A stretch of DNA of 64,000 nucleotides, from contig JNKY01000010.1 of assembly GCA_000702245.1 (NCBI GenBank), positions 124,001-188,000 on the forward strand. The letters are read 5' to 3'. The position numbers and the translations under genes are program-made. Source of the DNA: Lachnospiraceae bacterium C6A11. GTDB taxonomy: Bacteria; Bacillota; Clostridia; Lachnospirales; Lachnospiraceae. Every line of letters begins with the position of its first letter. The stretch's first letter is position 1. Shown here piece after piece: positions 35,680 through 46,617 of this stretch. The notes below the pieces were generated by a model. That model saw only the letters and a program-made list of their open reading frames with translations, did not search any database and was not told the origin of the DNA.

Positions 35680-36627
35680 ATGAAATATATTGAAGAAATG
35701 GTTGAAGGTGATCAGATTTCGGGAGTTTATTTCTGCAAGAATAAGGTTGACGCCAAGACCAAGGCTGGGAAGACGTATTATTCTGTATTTCTCCAGGACA
35801 AGACAGGGATACTGGACGGAAAGGTTTGGGACTTAAATAACGGTATAGAGCATTTTGAGACCAATGATTATATCAAGGTTGACGGTACAGTCACTTCCTT
35901 CAACGGCTCACTCCAGCTGAACATCAAGAGGATCAGAAGGGCTGACGAGCGTGAATATGACGTTGCCGATTATATGCCTGTTACCAAGAATGACAGCGAT
36001 AAGATGTACGACGAGCTTACAGCTATCGTTGACAGTATTGAGAACAAGTATCTGAAGGAGCTGCTTAAGAGCTTCTTTGCGAATGACAGTGAATTCATCA
36101 AGAGCTTCAGAAAGCATAGCGCTGCAAAGTCTGTTCATCACAGCTTTATCGGAGGACTGCTCCAGCATTCGCTTTCGGTTGCAAGGATCTGTATTTATAT
36201 AGCTGACAATTATGCGTCGGTGAACAGGGACCTGCTGGTTACCTGCGCGCTGCTTCATGATATCGGTAAGACCAGAGAGCTTTCGGACTTCCCTCTCAAT
36301 GATTATACGGACGAGGGACAGCTTGTGGGACATATCGTGACAGGTGCGATGATGGTACATGATAAGATCGCCGGGATCGAAGGCTTCCCTAAGAAGCTTG
36401 AAGAGATGGTAATGCACTGTATCCTTGCTCATCATGGTGAACTTGAATACGGCTCTCCTAAGAAGCCGGCTCTGATCGAGGCCGAGGCCCTTTCACTTGC
36501 CGACAATATGGATGCGAAGCTCCAGACCTTCACAGAGCATCTTGATAAATATGCTAAGGAGAAGGAAGACTGGATGGGTTATAACAAGTTCTTCGAGTCA
36601 AATCTCAGAAAAACAACAGGTATCTAG
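35680..36627 (+). CDS. yhaM: YhaM-like 3'-5' exoribonuclease (OB fold plus HD domain)
   Basis: The protein is 315 aa. An N-terminal OB-fold nucleic-acid binding domain (about residues 12-92) is followed by an HD phosphohydrolase domain: HHSFIGGLLQHSLSV near residue 150, LLHDIGKTREL near 190, and HHGELEYGSP near 255. This order is that of YhaM/CBF1, a Mn-dependent 3'-5' exonuclease of RNA turnover in Firmicutes. GGAAGGAAA precedes the ATG. The next gene starts 1 nt after its stop codon, so they are co-transcribed. Confidence 0.88.
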   Translation: MKYIEEMVEGDQISGVYFCKNKVDAKTKAGKTYYSVFLQDKTGILDGKVWDLNNGIEHFETNDYIKVDGTVTSFNGSLQLNIKRIRRADEREYDVADYMPVTKNDSDKMYDELTAIVDSIENKYLKELLKSFFANDSEFIKSFRKHSAAKSVHHSFIGGLLQHSLSVARICIYIADNYASVNRDLLVTCALLHDIGKTRELSDFPLNDYTDEGQLVGHIVTGAMMVHDKIAGIEGFPKKLEEMVMHCILAHHGELEYGSPKKPALIEAEALSLADNMDAKLQTFTEHLDKYAKEKEDWMGYNKFFESNLRKTTGI

Positions 36628-36628
36628 A

Positions 36629-37333
36629 ATGACGCAGAAAACGAATCTGTCCCAGAGGACAGCGGAAATACTTAAAAACAGAATTACGGTTGAGAAGGCT
36701 CTGCTGCCGGGGGAGAAGCTTCCGAACGAGAATGAGCTTTCGGCTGAACTGGGTGTTTCAAGAGCGACTCTCAGGGAGGCTATCAGGATACTTGTGAATG
36801 ACGGGCTTCTCACGGTTTACAGAGGTAAGGGTACTTATGTTAGCGATAAGGCGGATCAGTTTGCCGGAACACAGATGATCGGTAATGTTGATACTTCTGA
36901 TATGAGAGTAAGGCTGCGTGATCTTTACGAAGCAAGACTTATCATAGAACCGGAGGCTGCATTTCTTGCAGCAAACCGTGCCACAGATGAGGAGATCGAA
37001 GAGATACTCCGACTCGGCGAGATAGTACAGAAGAATATCAAGAGGAATCCGCGAGGCTCTGCCAGAGTAAGGTCGGAGAGTGAGTTCCACGGAGCTATAA
37101 TGAAGGCTGCGCATAATGATTTCCTTGCACAGTTTATTCCGCTTCTGACCGAGACCATCGAGAAGACCTTTGCACTTGATGAAAATCTGGAGATAATCGC
37201 TGAGGATGCCTACAAGGATCACATCATGATCATGCATTTCCTGGAGCTCAGGGATGCTGCGGCACTTAAAAGCGCAGTTACTATCCACCTGCACCACGCG
37301 GCAATTAACGAGAATCTTAAGCTGGATATTTAA
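36629..37333 (+). CDS. GntR-family regulator, FadR/FCD subgroup
   Basis: The protein is 234 aa. The N-terminal winged helix (PGEKLPNENELSAELGVSRATLREAI, residues about 26-51; RGKGTYV near 68) is followed by an all-helical FCD ligand domain with metal-binding-type residues (RDLYEARLIIEP, ESEFHGAIMKAA, DHIMIMHFLE). FCD regulators sense small organic acids. Two perfect 11-bp palindromes of the GntR type (TGTCAGACA core) lie in the ilvC promoter directly downstream, making ilvC its likely target. No ribosome site is obvious, fitting translational coupling to yhaM. Confidence 0.88.
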   Translation: MTQKTNLSQRTAEILKNRITVEKALLPGEKLPNENELSAELGVSRATLREAIRILVNDGLLTVYRGKGTYVSDKADQFAGTQMIGNVDTSDMRVRLRDLYEARLIIEPEAAFLAANRATDEEIEEILRLGEIVQKNIKRNPRGSARVRSESEFHGAIMKAAHNDFLAQFIPLLTETIEKTFALDENLEIIAEDAYKDHIMIMHFLELRDAAALKSAVTIHLHHAAINENLKLDI

Positions 37334-37340
37334 TAACGGG

Positions 37341-37369
37341 TTGACACGGCCATATTAATGGTGTAATAT
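37341..37369 (+). promoter_or_regulatory. Predicted ilvC promoter
   Basis: TTGACA (37341-37346) and TAATAT (37364-37369) have a 17-nt spacer. The expected transcription start falls inside the first operator palindrome. Confidence 0.8.
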
Positions 37370-37371
37370 AC

Positions 37372-37403
37372 ATGTCAGACATATCGCTCGGGTTGTCAGA
37401 CAA
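37372..37403. promoter_or_regulatory. Tandem GntR-type operators at the ilvC promoter
   Basis: Two perfect palindromes, ATGTCAGACAT (37372-37382) and TTGTCAGACAA (37393-37403), are spaced 21 bp apart, two helical turns. They resemble FadR-subfamily sites and cover the start of transcription, suggesting repression. Confidence 0.75.
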
Positions 37404-37413
37404 CGCAGACTAA

Positions 37414-38532
<1,119 letters not shown>

Positions 38533-38554
38533 TCATATATTGATTATATTTATA

Positions 38555-38588
38555 AAAAGGTCCCTGCATTATTGCAGGGATCTTTTTT
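38555..38588 (+). terminator. Rho-independent terminator after ilvC
   Basis: The stem TCCCTGCA/TGCAGGGA, extended by A/G-T pairs, has a TTAT loop and is followed by a T-run. Confidence 0.9.
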
Positions 38589-38784
38589 ATGTTTGTGAGT
38601 ACTTTGTGGCGATAAAAATATCTGAACAAGCACAAATCAATCCAAATAAGATAAAAAAAGAATAAAATAATAGAATTTACAAGCAAAATATGGTACATTT
38701 AACGAGTAGGTTTTTAGTATTTTATGTGAAGGCAGAATATTAGATATTATTTCAAATAAGTCTACCCCAGAAGGAGGTTAAAAG

Positions 38785-39195
38785 ATGGCTAAGAAGGAAG
38801 AAGAAGGTGTAGTTTGGAGAGATCGTAAGAGACATTTCGGACTTCCGTTATCATTTACGGTATATAAGCTTAAGGAAGACAGACTCTTCCTCCAGCAGGG
38901 ATTTTTCACAACAAGATATGAGGAAACTCTTCTTTACAGGATCAGGGATCTGTCCCTCAGAAGATCTCTGTGGCAGAAGATATTTGGAGTTGGAAGCATA
39001 GTTGTTACTTCTTCCGACAAGTCTAATCCTTATCTTGAGCTTAGGAACATCAAAAATACCATGGAGGTTAAGGAGATCATCCATGGCAGAGTTGAAGAGA
39101 TGAAGAACAAGAAGAGAATGCGCGTGAATGAGATGATCGACAGTCCGTTTGACGGAGATGCAGAGGGCGATATCGATTTCGATGACGAATTATAA
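38785..39195 (+). CDS. Small PH-domain (bPH2-like) protein
   Basis: The protein is 136 aa with no membrane helix. Residues about 20-105 read as a bacterial pleckstrin-homology fold: TVYKLKEDRLFLQQGFF, TTRYEETLLYRIRDLSLRRSLWQKIFGVG, and SNPYLELRNIKN. The last 30 residues are acidic. GAAGGAGG precedes the ATG. Related domains occur in YdbT/YdbS-type membrane proteins, but here the domain stands alone. The function is unknown. It is 27 nt upstream of purE and probably co-transcribed. Confidence 0.65.
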   Translation: MAKKEEEGVVWRDRKRHFGLPLSFTVYKLKEDRLFLQQGFFTTRYEETLLYRIRDLSLRRSLWQKIFGVGSIVVTSSDKSNPYLELRNIKNTMEVKEIIHGRVEEMKNKKRMRVNEMIDSPFDGDAEGDIDFDDEL

Positions 39196-39222
39196 ATAAT
39201 CACTTGGAAAGGTAAACAGAAG

Positions 39223-39711
39223 ATGAAAGCAGCAATAATAATGGGTTCGACCAGCGACCTTGCGAAGGTTGAACCTGCGGTAGAAGTACTTAAGAGTTAC
39301 AATGTTGAGGTTAAGGTAAGATGCCTCTCTGCTCACAGAGCGCATGCGGCACTGGCTGACTTCATGAACGAGATCAATGAAGATGGTACAGAAGTTGTTA
39401 TAGCAGCAGCAGGAATGGCAGCAGCTCTTCCTGGAGTAGTTGCATCACAGACAGTTCTGCCTGTTATCGGTGTTCCTCTTTCAGGATCGAATCTTGAGGG
39501 TATGGATGCACTCCTTTCAATCGTTCAGATGCCACCGGGAATACCGGTAGCTACAGTAGCGATCAACGGCGGCAAGAATGCAGCTCACCTTGCACTTCAG
39601 ATCATGGCAGTGAAGTATCCTGAACTGCGTGACAGACTCCGTGCCGACAGAAAGGCTATGGAGGAGGCTGCCGAGAAGGCAAACGCTGAAGTGATCGCAA
39701 AATTTGAATAA
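39223..39711 (+). CDS. purE: N5-CAIR mutase
   Basis: This 162-aa class I PurE rearranges N5-CAIR to CAIR, the substrate of purC. IMGSTSDL at the N-terminus, SAHRAHA near residue 44, AAAGMAAALPGVVAS near 66 and GVPLSGSNLEGMDALLSIVQMP near 93 are characteristic. GGAAAGG precedes the ATG. purK is not present nearby. Confidence 0.95.
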   Translation: MKAAIIMGSTSDLAKVEPAVEVLKSYNVEVKVRCLSAHRAHAALADFMNEINEDGTEVVIAAAGMAAALPGVVASQTVLPVIGVPLSGSNLEGMDALLSIVQMPPGIPVATVAINGGKNAAHLALQIMAVKYPELRDRLRADRKAMEEAAEKANAEVIAKFE

Positions 39712-39842
39712 CAGTAGGAACCTGGGAGAGGCGCGGCATGCACTTCTCCCTTTAACCATGTAATAACTGCTACAGGACTTCAGTAAGGTACAGCCGGGGA
39801 TTGTCACGTCAGAACTGTGATAAGGTCGGAGATAGAACTATC

Positions 39843-40853
39843 ATGTCAGAGAAAAAGGCTAAAACAAAAGAATCTGCAGCTGCCGCAAAGAGCGGTGTGC
39901 TGATGAAAAAAAAGAGGATATTTGATATCATCCAGATCGGGCAGAGGGGAGACCTTCCGAGCAGAGTGTTTGATATCTTTATTGTTGTGGCTATTCTTCT
40001 GAATATCACGACTCTCATCCTTGAAACCTTTGATGAGCTTGAGGATTATACAACGCTTTTCAAGGTGATCGAATCCGTGACGGTGTTTATCTTCTGTGTA
40101 GAATATATACTTAGAATTTGGACGGCGGAATATCTGTTTCCGAAGCTTCCGAAGAGTAAGGCTAGGCTGAGATTCCTTGTAAGCTACGATGGTATAGTTG
40201 ATTTTCTGACTATCCTTCCATTTTTCTTCCTGTCGGGTTTTGCGGCATTCAGACTTCTCAGAGTGGTAAGGATTTTCCACCTCTTCAGGATAAATGCCCA
40301 CGATGACTCCTTCAGCGTCATCACAAAGGTTCTTATGGAAAAAAAGAATCAGATATTTTCATCGGTATTTATCATTCTTGTGCTTATGCTTGCATCGTCG
40401 CTTTGCATCTACAGTGTTGAACAGAATGCACAGCCGGAGGCCTTCAAGAATGCACTTTCAGGTATCTGGTGGACAGTTGCGACCATATTTACAGTTGGCT
40501 ACGGCGACATCTATCCGGTAACGATCATCGGACGCATCCTGGCGGTCATCATCACCTTCCTCGGTGTTGGCGCGGTTGCCATCCCTACAGGTATCATCTC
40601 TGCCGGTTTCGTTGAGCAGTATACGAAGGCTCAGAACGAAGCCAAGAAGCAGGGACTTAAGGGACGTAAGAGAAGTACTGAAAATATCATTGTTGAGAAG
40701 GATTCTCCGTACATCGGCATGGCAGTAAGAAATCTCGAGGAAAAATACCACGTTTCTGTTGCAATCATAATACGTAATGATATTCTGGTCCTTCCTGAAG
40801 ATAATGTGAAGATAGAAGCCGCAGATACGGTGGTTTACCAGAGTATAGGGTAG
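39843..40853 (+). CDS. Voltage-gated-type potassium channel with TrkA-C (RCK-C) domain
   Basis: The 336-aa protein has six predicted helices. The S4-like segment AAFRLLRVVRIFHLFR (near residue 135) has regularly spaced arginines, and the pore carries the selectivity filter TVGYGD near 215. The cytosolic tail ends in a TrkA-C-like fold (SPYIGMAVRNLEEKY to the end). A full nucleotide-binding RCK-N domain is absent. It is 7 nt upstream of ktrB, so the operon pairs a K+ channel with a K+ transporter. The TrkA-C domain may bind a nucleotide such as c-di-AMP, as known for KtrA/KtrC C-domains. Confidence 0.85.
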   Translation: MSEKKAKTKESAAAAKSGVLMKKKRIFDIIQIGQRGDLPSRVFDIFIVVAILLNITTLILETFDELEDYTTLFKVIESVTVFIFCVEYILRIWTAEYLFPKLPKSKARLRFLVSYDGIVDFLTILPFFFLSGFAAFRLLRVVRIFHLFRINAHDDSFSVITKVLMEKKNQIFSSVFIILVLMLASSLCIYSVEQNAQPEAFKNALSGIWWTVATIFTVGYGDIYPVTIIGRILAVIITFLGVGAVAIPTGIISAGFVEQYTKAQNEAKKQGLKGRKRSTENIIVEKDSPYIGMAVRNLEEKYHVSVAIIIRNDILVLPEDNVKIEAADTVVYQSIG

Positions 40854-40860
40854 AATTACA

Positions 40861-42234
40861 ATGAACAATAACTCAAAAACAAGACTCAGGTCGGCACAGC
40901 TTATCCCGCTCAGCTTCCTTGGAGCGATCCTTATCGGAACTGTTCTTCTGATGCTTCCGATAGCGAAGGCGGGCAGTGGCAGCGCGGACCTTACAACAGC
41001 TTTTTTTACATCGACAACATCAACATGTGTTACGGGACTGGTTGTCCAGGATACATTTGCATATTGGAGCCTCTTTGGCAAGATAGTCATTCTTATACTC
41101 ATCCAGCTCGGGGGTTTGGGTATCATCACGGTTACCTCGGTACTTATGCTGATGATCCACAAGAAATTCTCCATCTACCAGTCGGTAATGATCCATGATG
41201 CTTTCAATCTCAATTCGTTTACGGGACTGAGACGCTTCCTTAAGGCGGTATTTCTCGGGACTTTAGCTGTGGAGATGTTCGGCGCGTGCATCTATACGAT
41301 AGTCTTTATTCCGGAATACGGGGCTACGAAGGGTATATGGTATTCGGTATTTACGGCAATCTCGGCTTTCTGTAATGCGGGAATAGATATACTCGGTCCG
41401 GACAGTCTGATAGGCTATCAGAGTAATACGCTGATAATGGTCAATACGATGTTCCTTATAATTATGGGTGGTCTCGGATACGTAGTATGGTTTGATTTCC
41501 AGAGGACTCTTAGGGAGAAGAGAGAGAAGGGCTTTAAGCTCAGCGTTATGATGAAGAGACTTGGCGAGCATACAAAGCTTGTTCTTGCAGTGACGGGCTT
41601 CCTGATCCTTTTCGGCGCAATTTGTATATTCTGTATGGAATATGACAATCCGGAAACTCTCGGAAATATGGGGCTCGGCGACAAGATACTAAATAGTATC
41701 TTCCAGTCCGTAACCTTCAGAACGGCAGGCTTTGCAGCGGTGCCGCAGCAGAATCTCACCGAAAGCAGCTGCTTGGTGGGTACGCTTCTGATGTTTATCG
41801 GAGGTTCACCGGTTGGTACGGCAGGTGGTGTTAAGACGATAACCTTCTTTGCACTGCTCCTCAATACAGTGTCCTTCATCAGAAACAGAAAGGAAAATAC
41901 TGTATTTAACAGGAGATTCACCTCTGACCTGATCCATAAGGCTACAGCGATCATTACGGTAAGCTTTATGGTTACGTTTGCATTCTTGCTGGCTCTTATC
42001 GCAACGAATGAGGTATCCCTTGTAGACGGAATGTATGAAATGTTCAGTGCTACAGCTACGGTAGGTCTTTCAAGGGCGCTCACGCCGACGCTGAATGTGA
42101 TCGGAAAATGGATAATAATAATCGCCATGTACCTGGGACGAATAGGACCTATTTCGATGGCTCTCTTCTTTAATTACGGAAGCGAGGCCAAGAATCAGGT
42201 AAGCTACGCGAAGGGCAATTTCTTCGTGGGATAG
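40861..42234 (+). CDS. ktrB: KtrB/TrkH-family potassium transporter
   Basis: The 457-aa membrane protein has four membrane-pore-membrane repeats. Pore signatures include STTSTCVTGLVVQD near residue 52, SAFCNAGID near 172, QSVTFRTAGFAAV near 283, and SATATVGLSRALTP near 395. It is the ion-conducting subunit. The usual KtrA gating partner is not next to it; the preceding channel gene supplies only a TrkA-C domain. Na+-coupled K+ uptake for osmotic balance is the likely role. Confidence 0.9.
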   Translation: MNNNSKTRLRSAQLIPLSFLGAILIGTVLLMLPIAKAGSGSADLTTAFFTSTTSTCVTGLVVQDTFAYWSLFGKIVILILIQLGGLGIITVTSVLMLMIHKKFSIYQSVMIHDAFNLNSFTGLRRFLKAVFLGTLAVEMFGACIYTIVFIPEYGATKGIWYSVFTAISAFCNAGIDILGPDSLIGYQSNTLIMVNTMFLIIMGGLGYVVWFDFQRTLREKREKGFKLSVMMKRLGEHTKLVLAVTGFLILFGAICIFCMEYDNPETLGNMGLGDKILNSIFQSVTFRTAGFAAVPQQNLTESSCLVGTLLMFIGGSPVGTAGGVKTITFFALLLNTVSFIRNRKENTVFNRRFTSDLIHKATAIITVSFMVTFAFLLALIATNEVSLVDGMYEMFSATATVGLSRALTPTLNVIGKWIIIIAMYLGRIGPISMALFFNYGSEAKNQVSYAKGNFFVG

Positions 42235-42286
42235 ATAACGAAGAAAGGTGCTTATAGATGACGATTTAGTTAAATATTTACTTTAA

Positions 42287-42327
42287 GGCTCAAAATATTG
42301 TGAAAAACAATATTTTGAGCCATTTTG
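42287..42327 (+). terminator. Terminator-like hairpin after ktrB
   Basis: A perfect 14-bp stem (42287-42300 with 42308-42321) has a 7-nt loop followed by ATTTTG. Confidence 0.7.
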
Positions 42328-42465
42328 CTATGCCTGCGGGATTGGCTATTTATTATAAAAATGCAGAGATAAATCAATAATTCATTGACAAAATAGCTAT
42401 AATGTATTAAAAATATAATTAGATTTACTTAAAAAGTAAAGTAAAAATATAAGGAGGCATTAACC

Positions 42466-44184
42466 TTGGATTATAGAGAGGCGTATAAGAAGTGGCTTGA
42501 AGACCCATATTTCGACGAAAAGACGAAGGAAGAGCTTAGCGGGCTCGAGGGTGATGAAAAAGAAATTGAGGATCGTTTTTACAGAAGTCTTGAATTTGGT
42601 ACCGGAGGTCTCCGCGGTGTTATAGGTGCCGGCACTAACAGAATGAATATATATACGGTAAGGCAGGCTACCCAGGGACTTGCAAACTACATCATAAAGA
42701 GCGGCGGACAGGATAAGGGCGTGGCTATCTCTCATGATAGCAGGCTTTTTTCGCCTGAGTTTGCAAGAGAAGCTGCAAGGGTTCTGAATGCTAACGGTAT
42801 TAAGACTTATCTGACAGAATCCCTCAGACCGACGCCTTATCTTTCATATGCTGTAAGAAGCTTCGGATGTATCGCCGGCATCATGATAACTGCCAGCCAC
42901 AATCCGCGCGAATACAACGGTTACAAGGTTTACTGGGAGGACGGCGGGCAGATAGTTCCTCCGCATGATAAAGGAATACTTTCCGAGGTTGCAAAGGTTA
43001 CTGACTTTGCGCAGGTCAGAACCATGGACGAGGATGATGCAAGATGTGCCGGGCTCTTCAATGTGATCGGCACTGATTTTGATGATAAATACATTGCAGA
43101 GGTTAAGGCGCAGAGTATTCATCCGGACGTAGTTGCCGAGATGGCCAAGGATTTTGTTATCGCCTACACACCTCTTCACGGAACAGGAAATATCTGCGTG
43201 AGAAGAGTTCTTCGCGAGCTTGGTTTCGAGAAGGTTTATGTTGAACCTGAGCAGAAGATAGCTGACGGAACCTTCCCGACGGTTGCTTATCCGAATCCGG
43301 AGGATCCTAAAGCTTGGGAGAGAGTGCTTAGTCTCGCTGAGGAGGTAAAGGCCGACATAGTTCTTGCGACCGATCCTGACGCCGACAGACTGGGCGTTTA
43401 CTGCAGGGACACAGTTAACGGTGGATATATCAGCTTCACCGGAAATATGTCCGGAATGCTTATTGCCGAATACATACTTCGTGAAAGAAGGGCTGTCGGT
43501 TCGATGCCGGAGAATCCGGCGCTGGTTGAGACTATCGTTACAACCGATATGGCGAAGGCGCTTGCGAAGGATTATGATGTAAAGCTTATCGAGGTTTTGA
43601 CCGGATTCAAGTATATCGGTGAGCAGATAAAGATATTTGATGAAACTGGCTGCAACAATTATGTATTTGGTCTTGAAGAGAGCTATGGCTGCCTTGCGGG
43701 GACCTATGCGCGTGATAAGGATGCAATAGTTGCGGTTATGATGCTCTGCGAGGTTGCGGCATTCTATAAGAAACAGGGAATGACCCTCTGGGACGCTATG
43801 CAGAAGCTTTATAAGAAATACGGCTATTACAGAGAAGGACTTGATACCCTGACCTGCAAAGGAATAGACGGTGCCGAACAGATAAAGGCTCGTATGGAAA
43901 GCTACAGAAATGATACTCCGAAGGAGCTTGGCGGACTTAAGGTTAAGGCCTTCCGTGATTACAAGGCGGATGTCAGAGTGGATATGGAAAGCGGTGAGAA
44001 GAGCTCAACCGGACTTCCGAGTTCGAATGTACTGTATTTTGAACTGGAAGGAAATGCATGGTGCTGCGTCAGACCATCAGGCACTGAGCCTAAGATCAAG
44101 TTCTACTACGGAGTTAAGGAAGACAGCACCGAGAAAGCTGATGAGAGACTGAAGCTGATCAAAAAAGATCTTATGGGTGAATAA
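42466..44184 (+). CDS. Phosphomannomutase/phosphoglucomutase
   Basis: The protein is 572 aa with a TTG start, AAGGAGG 8 nt upstream. It belongs to the alpha-D-phosphohexomutase family, PgcA-like length. Phosphoserine loop MITASHNPREYNGYK lies near residue 140, metal loop ATDPDADRLGV near 305, sugar loop GLEESYG near 408 and phosphate loop RPSGTEPKIKF near 530. As first gene of the mannan locus it probably converts mannose 1-phosphate, made by the GH130 enzyme, to mannose 6-phosphate, and may also handle glucose 1-phosphate. Confidence 0.9.
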   Translation: MDYREAYKKWLEDPYFDEKTKEELSGLEGDEKEIEDRFYRSLEFGTGGLRGVIGAGTNRMNIYTVRQATQGLANYIIKSGGQDKGVAISHDSRLFSPEFAREAARVLNANGIKTYLTESLRPTPYLSYAVRSFGCIAGIMITASHNPREYNGYKVYWEDGGQIVPPHDKGILSEVAKVTDFAQVRTMDEDDARCAGLFNVIGTDFDDKYIAEVKAQSIHPDVVAEMAKDFVIAYTPLHGTGNICVRRVLRELGFEKVYVEPEQKIADGTFPTVAYPNPEDPKAWERVLSLAEEVKADIVLATDPDADRLGVYCRDTVNGGYISFTGNMSGMLIAEYILRERRAVGSMPENPALVETIVTTDMAKALAKDYDVKLIEVLTGFKYIGEQIKIFDETGCNNYVFGLEESYGCLAGTYARDKDAIVAVMMLCEVAAFYKKQGMTLWDAMQKLYKKYGYYREGLDTLTCKGIDGAEQIKARMESYRNDTPKELGGLKVKAFRDYKADVRVDMESGEKSSTGLPSSNVLYFELEGNAWCCVRPSGTEPKIKFYYGVKEDSTEKADERLKLIKKDLMGE

Positions 44185-44198
44185 GGAGTACCACAAAA

Positions 44199-45374
44199 AT
44201 GCTGGACACAATGAAAAGGGAATTCGAAGGGCATGTAATACCCTTTTGGGAAAATATGATCGACAGGGAATATGGCGGATATTATGGACTGCTGGACTAT
44301 GACCTTGTACTGGATAAAAAAGCCAAGAAGGGGTGCATACTTAACAGCCGCATCCTTTGGTTTTTCTCAAATGCATATTTGACACTGAAGGATGACAGAT
44401 TTCTTGAATATGCAGCGCAGGCTTATGATTTTTTGAAAAAAGCCTTTTATGACGAGGAGAACGGAGGGGTTTTCTGGTCGGTTACCTATGACGGTAAGCC
44501 GGAGGAGGACCTGAAGCATACCTACAATCTTGCCTTTGCGATATACGGACTTGCATCTTACTTCGACGCTGTGAAGGATGAAGAGGTGCTGAGGCTTGCG
44601 ATGCGTATTTTCAGGACTATCGAGGATAGATGTAGAGACGAGCAGGGCTATCTTGAGGCTTTTACCAGAAGCTTCGGAAATATGTCCAACGAGAAACTTT
44701 CCGAGAACGGCGTTATGGCGATACGTACTATGAATACGCTGCTTCATGTTATGGAGGCTTACACCGAGCTTTACCGCGTAAATGGCGATGAAGAGGTGAA
44801 GAGTAAGATCTGTGAGATACTCAGCATCTTCAGAAATAAGATATTTAATCCGGACAGAGAGAGGATGGAGGTTTTCTTCGATAAGGATTATAACACGCTG
44901 ATCGATCTTCATTCCTTCGGACATGATATTGAAACCGCATGGCTGATCGACAGGACTGTTGAGGTTCTGGGAGCTGAGGGAACGGAATATGATATGTCGG
45001 ACATCACCGGCGTACTTACGGAAAAGATCTATAGAGACTGCTTCAGGACTGACAGCCTTCCTGCAGAAAGCGAAAACGGCGTGGTTGATGAGACCTATGT
45101 ATGGTGGGTTCAGTGCGAAACGGTTGTAGGCTTTATAAACGGATACCAGAAAACCGGCGACAGGAAATACCTTGAGGCTGCTGAAAGGACCTGGGGCTTT
45201 ATCATGAAGTATTTGGTTGATAAAAGAGAGGGTTCTGAGTGGTATAGTGATGTAAATAAAGAGGGCGTTCCAGAAAGCAGGAAGCCTATAGCGGATGAGT
45301 GGACCTGCCCTTACCACAACGGAAGGATGTATTTTGAAGTCATTAGGAGACGATTGGAGATAGAGAATGTTTAA
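44199..45374 (+). CDS. Cellobiose/mannobiose 2-epimerase (AGE family)
   Basis: This 391-aa (alpha/alpha)6-barrel enzyme has catalytic-type histidines in HTYNLAF near residue 108, [12 protein letters not shown] near 245 and [12 protein letters not shown] near 375, all typical of cellobiose 2-epimerase rather than N-acylglucosamine epimerase. It epimerises the reducing sugar, turning beta-1,4-mannobiose into mannosyl-beta-1,4-glucose for the next enzyme. The reading frame overlaps the GH130 gene by 8 nt. Confidence 0.9.
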   Translation: MLDTMKREFEGHVIPFWENMIDREYGGYYGLLDYDLVLDKKAKKGCILNSRILWFFSNAYLTLKDDRFLEYAAQAYDFLKKAFYDEENGGVFWSVTYDGKPEEDLKHTYNLAFAIYGLASYFDAVKDEEVLRLAMRIFRTIEDRCRDEQGYLEAFTRSFGNMSNEKLSENGVMAIRTMNTLLHVMEAYTELYRVNGDEEVKSKICEILSIFRNKIFNPDRERMEVFFDKDYNTLIDLHSFGHDIETAWLIDRTVEVLGAEGTEYDMSDITGVLTEKIYRDCFRTDSLPAESENGVVDETYVWWVQCETVVGFINGYQKTGDRKYLEAAERTWGFIMKYLVDKREGSEWYSDVNKEGVPESRKPIADEWTCPYHNGRMYFEVIRRRLEIENV

Positions 45375-46539
45375 CAAAGAGTACGAAAGACAGCTTAGCA
45401 GATATAAGGCGCTGATCTATAGAAAAAATGAGAAGACTGAGTTTTATAACGGTATATATGACAGATGGAGATATCCGGTTCTGACAAGGCAGCATATTCC
45501 GCTTTTCTGGAAATATGATCTTGACCCAAAGACCAATCCATACTTTATGGAGAGGCTCGGTGTGAATGCTGTATTTAATTCCGGTGCAATCTATCTTGAT
45601 GGAAAATACTATCTCGTAGCGCGTATCGAGGGAAATGACAGAAAGAGCTTCTTCGGAGTTGCTGTTTCCGAGAGCGGTGTGGATGGCTTTGAGTTTATGG
45701 ATGAGCCGGTGATCCTTCCGGATACCTGTCCTGAAGAGACAAATGTTTATGATATGAGACTTACAAAGCATGAGGACGGATATATCTACGGTGTCTTCTG
45801 CTCTGAGAGTAAGGATACGAAAACAGCAGACCTTTCTGCAGCGGTTGCGGCGGCCGGAATCGTAAGAACGAAGGATATGATGACCTGGGAGAGGCTTCCG
45901 AACCTTGTTACAAAACGTTCGCCTCAGCAGAGAAATGTGGTTCTTTATCCTGAATTTGTTAATGGAAAATACGCCTTCTACACCAGACCGATGGACGATT
46001 TTATCGATACCGGAAGCGGCGGTGGAGTTGGCTTCGGACTCTGTGACGATATCGAGCATGCTGTGATCGATGAAGAGATCATCACCAGTAAGAGAAAATA
46101 TCACACCATAACAGAAGCAAAGAATGGCGCGGGCGCAACTCCGATAAAGACTGATAAGGGCTATATCCATATAGCTCACGGCGTAAGAAATACAGCTGCC
46201 GGACTTAGATATGTTATTTATGCATTTGCAACAGCTCTTGATGATCCTTCAAAGGTTATCGCTGAGCCGGGCGGTTTCCTTATCGCTCCGCTGGGAAGAG
46301 AAAGAGTCGGCGATGTAAGCAATGTTGTATTTACAAACGGTGCCATCGTAAACGACAGGGATGAGGTATTTATCTACTATGCTTCATCTGATACAAGGCT
46401 TCACGTTGCAACGACCACGCTGGAAAAACTCAAGGACTATGTGTTTAATACACCGGAGGATCAGCTTCGTTCTGTTGACTGCGTAAAGCAGAGATGTGAG
46501 CTTATCAGGAAGAATCTGGAGTTTATGAAAAATAACTGA
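45367..46539 (+). CDS. GH130 mannosylglucose/manno-oligosaccharide phosphorylase
   Basis: This 390-aa enzyme uses phosphate to split 4-O-beta-D-mannosyl-D-glucose to mannose 1-phosphate and glucose. It has the N-terminal [13 protein letters not shown], the five-blade propeller, [20 protein letters not shown] near residue 68 and [11 protein letters not shown] with IHIAHGVR near 250-275, typical of GH130 subfamily 1. Overlap with the epimerase gene shows the two steps are coupled, as in known bacterial mannan pathways. There is no signal peptide, so it is cytoplasmic. Confidence 0.9.
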   Translation: MFNKEYERQLSRYKALIYRKNEKTEFYNGIYDRWRYPVLTRQHIPLFWKYDLDPKTNPYFMERLGVNAVFNSGAIYLDGKYYLVARIEGNDRKSFFGVAVSESGVDGFEFMDEPVILPDTCPEETNVYDMRLTKHEDGYIYGVFCSESKDTKTADLSAAVAAAGIVRTKDMMTWERLPNLVTKRSPQQRNVVLYPEFVNGKYAFYTRPMDDFIDTGSGGGVGFGLCDDIEHAVIDEEIITSKRKYHTITEAKNGAGATPIKTDKGYIHIAHGVRNTAAGLRYVIYAFATALDDPSKVIAEPGGFLIAPLGRERVGDVSNVVFTNGAIVNDRDEVFIYYASSDTRLHVATTTLEKLKDYVFNTPEDQLRSVDCVKQRCELIRKNLEFMKNN

Positions 46540-46617
46540 TAGCTTCTGATGATCGGCGAAAGCTGATGAACAAAAACGTCAGTTGAAATATATGTTGAAA
46601 CATAAGAGGAAAAACAG

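Noticed and set aside
42385-42419. Sigma-A promoter before the phosphohexomutase gene
   Set aside because: TTGACA (42385) and TATAAT (42398 or 42414) are present, but the spacers are 7 or 23 nt, so no valid pair could be assigned.
44367-46179. Long minus-strand frames opposite the epimerase and GH130 genes
   Set aside because: They overlap clearly identified enzymes and have no family features.
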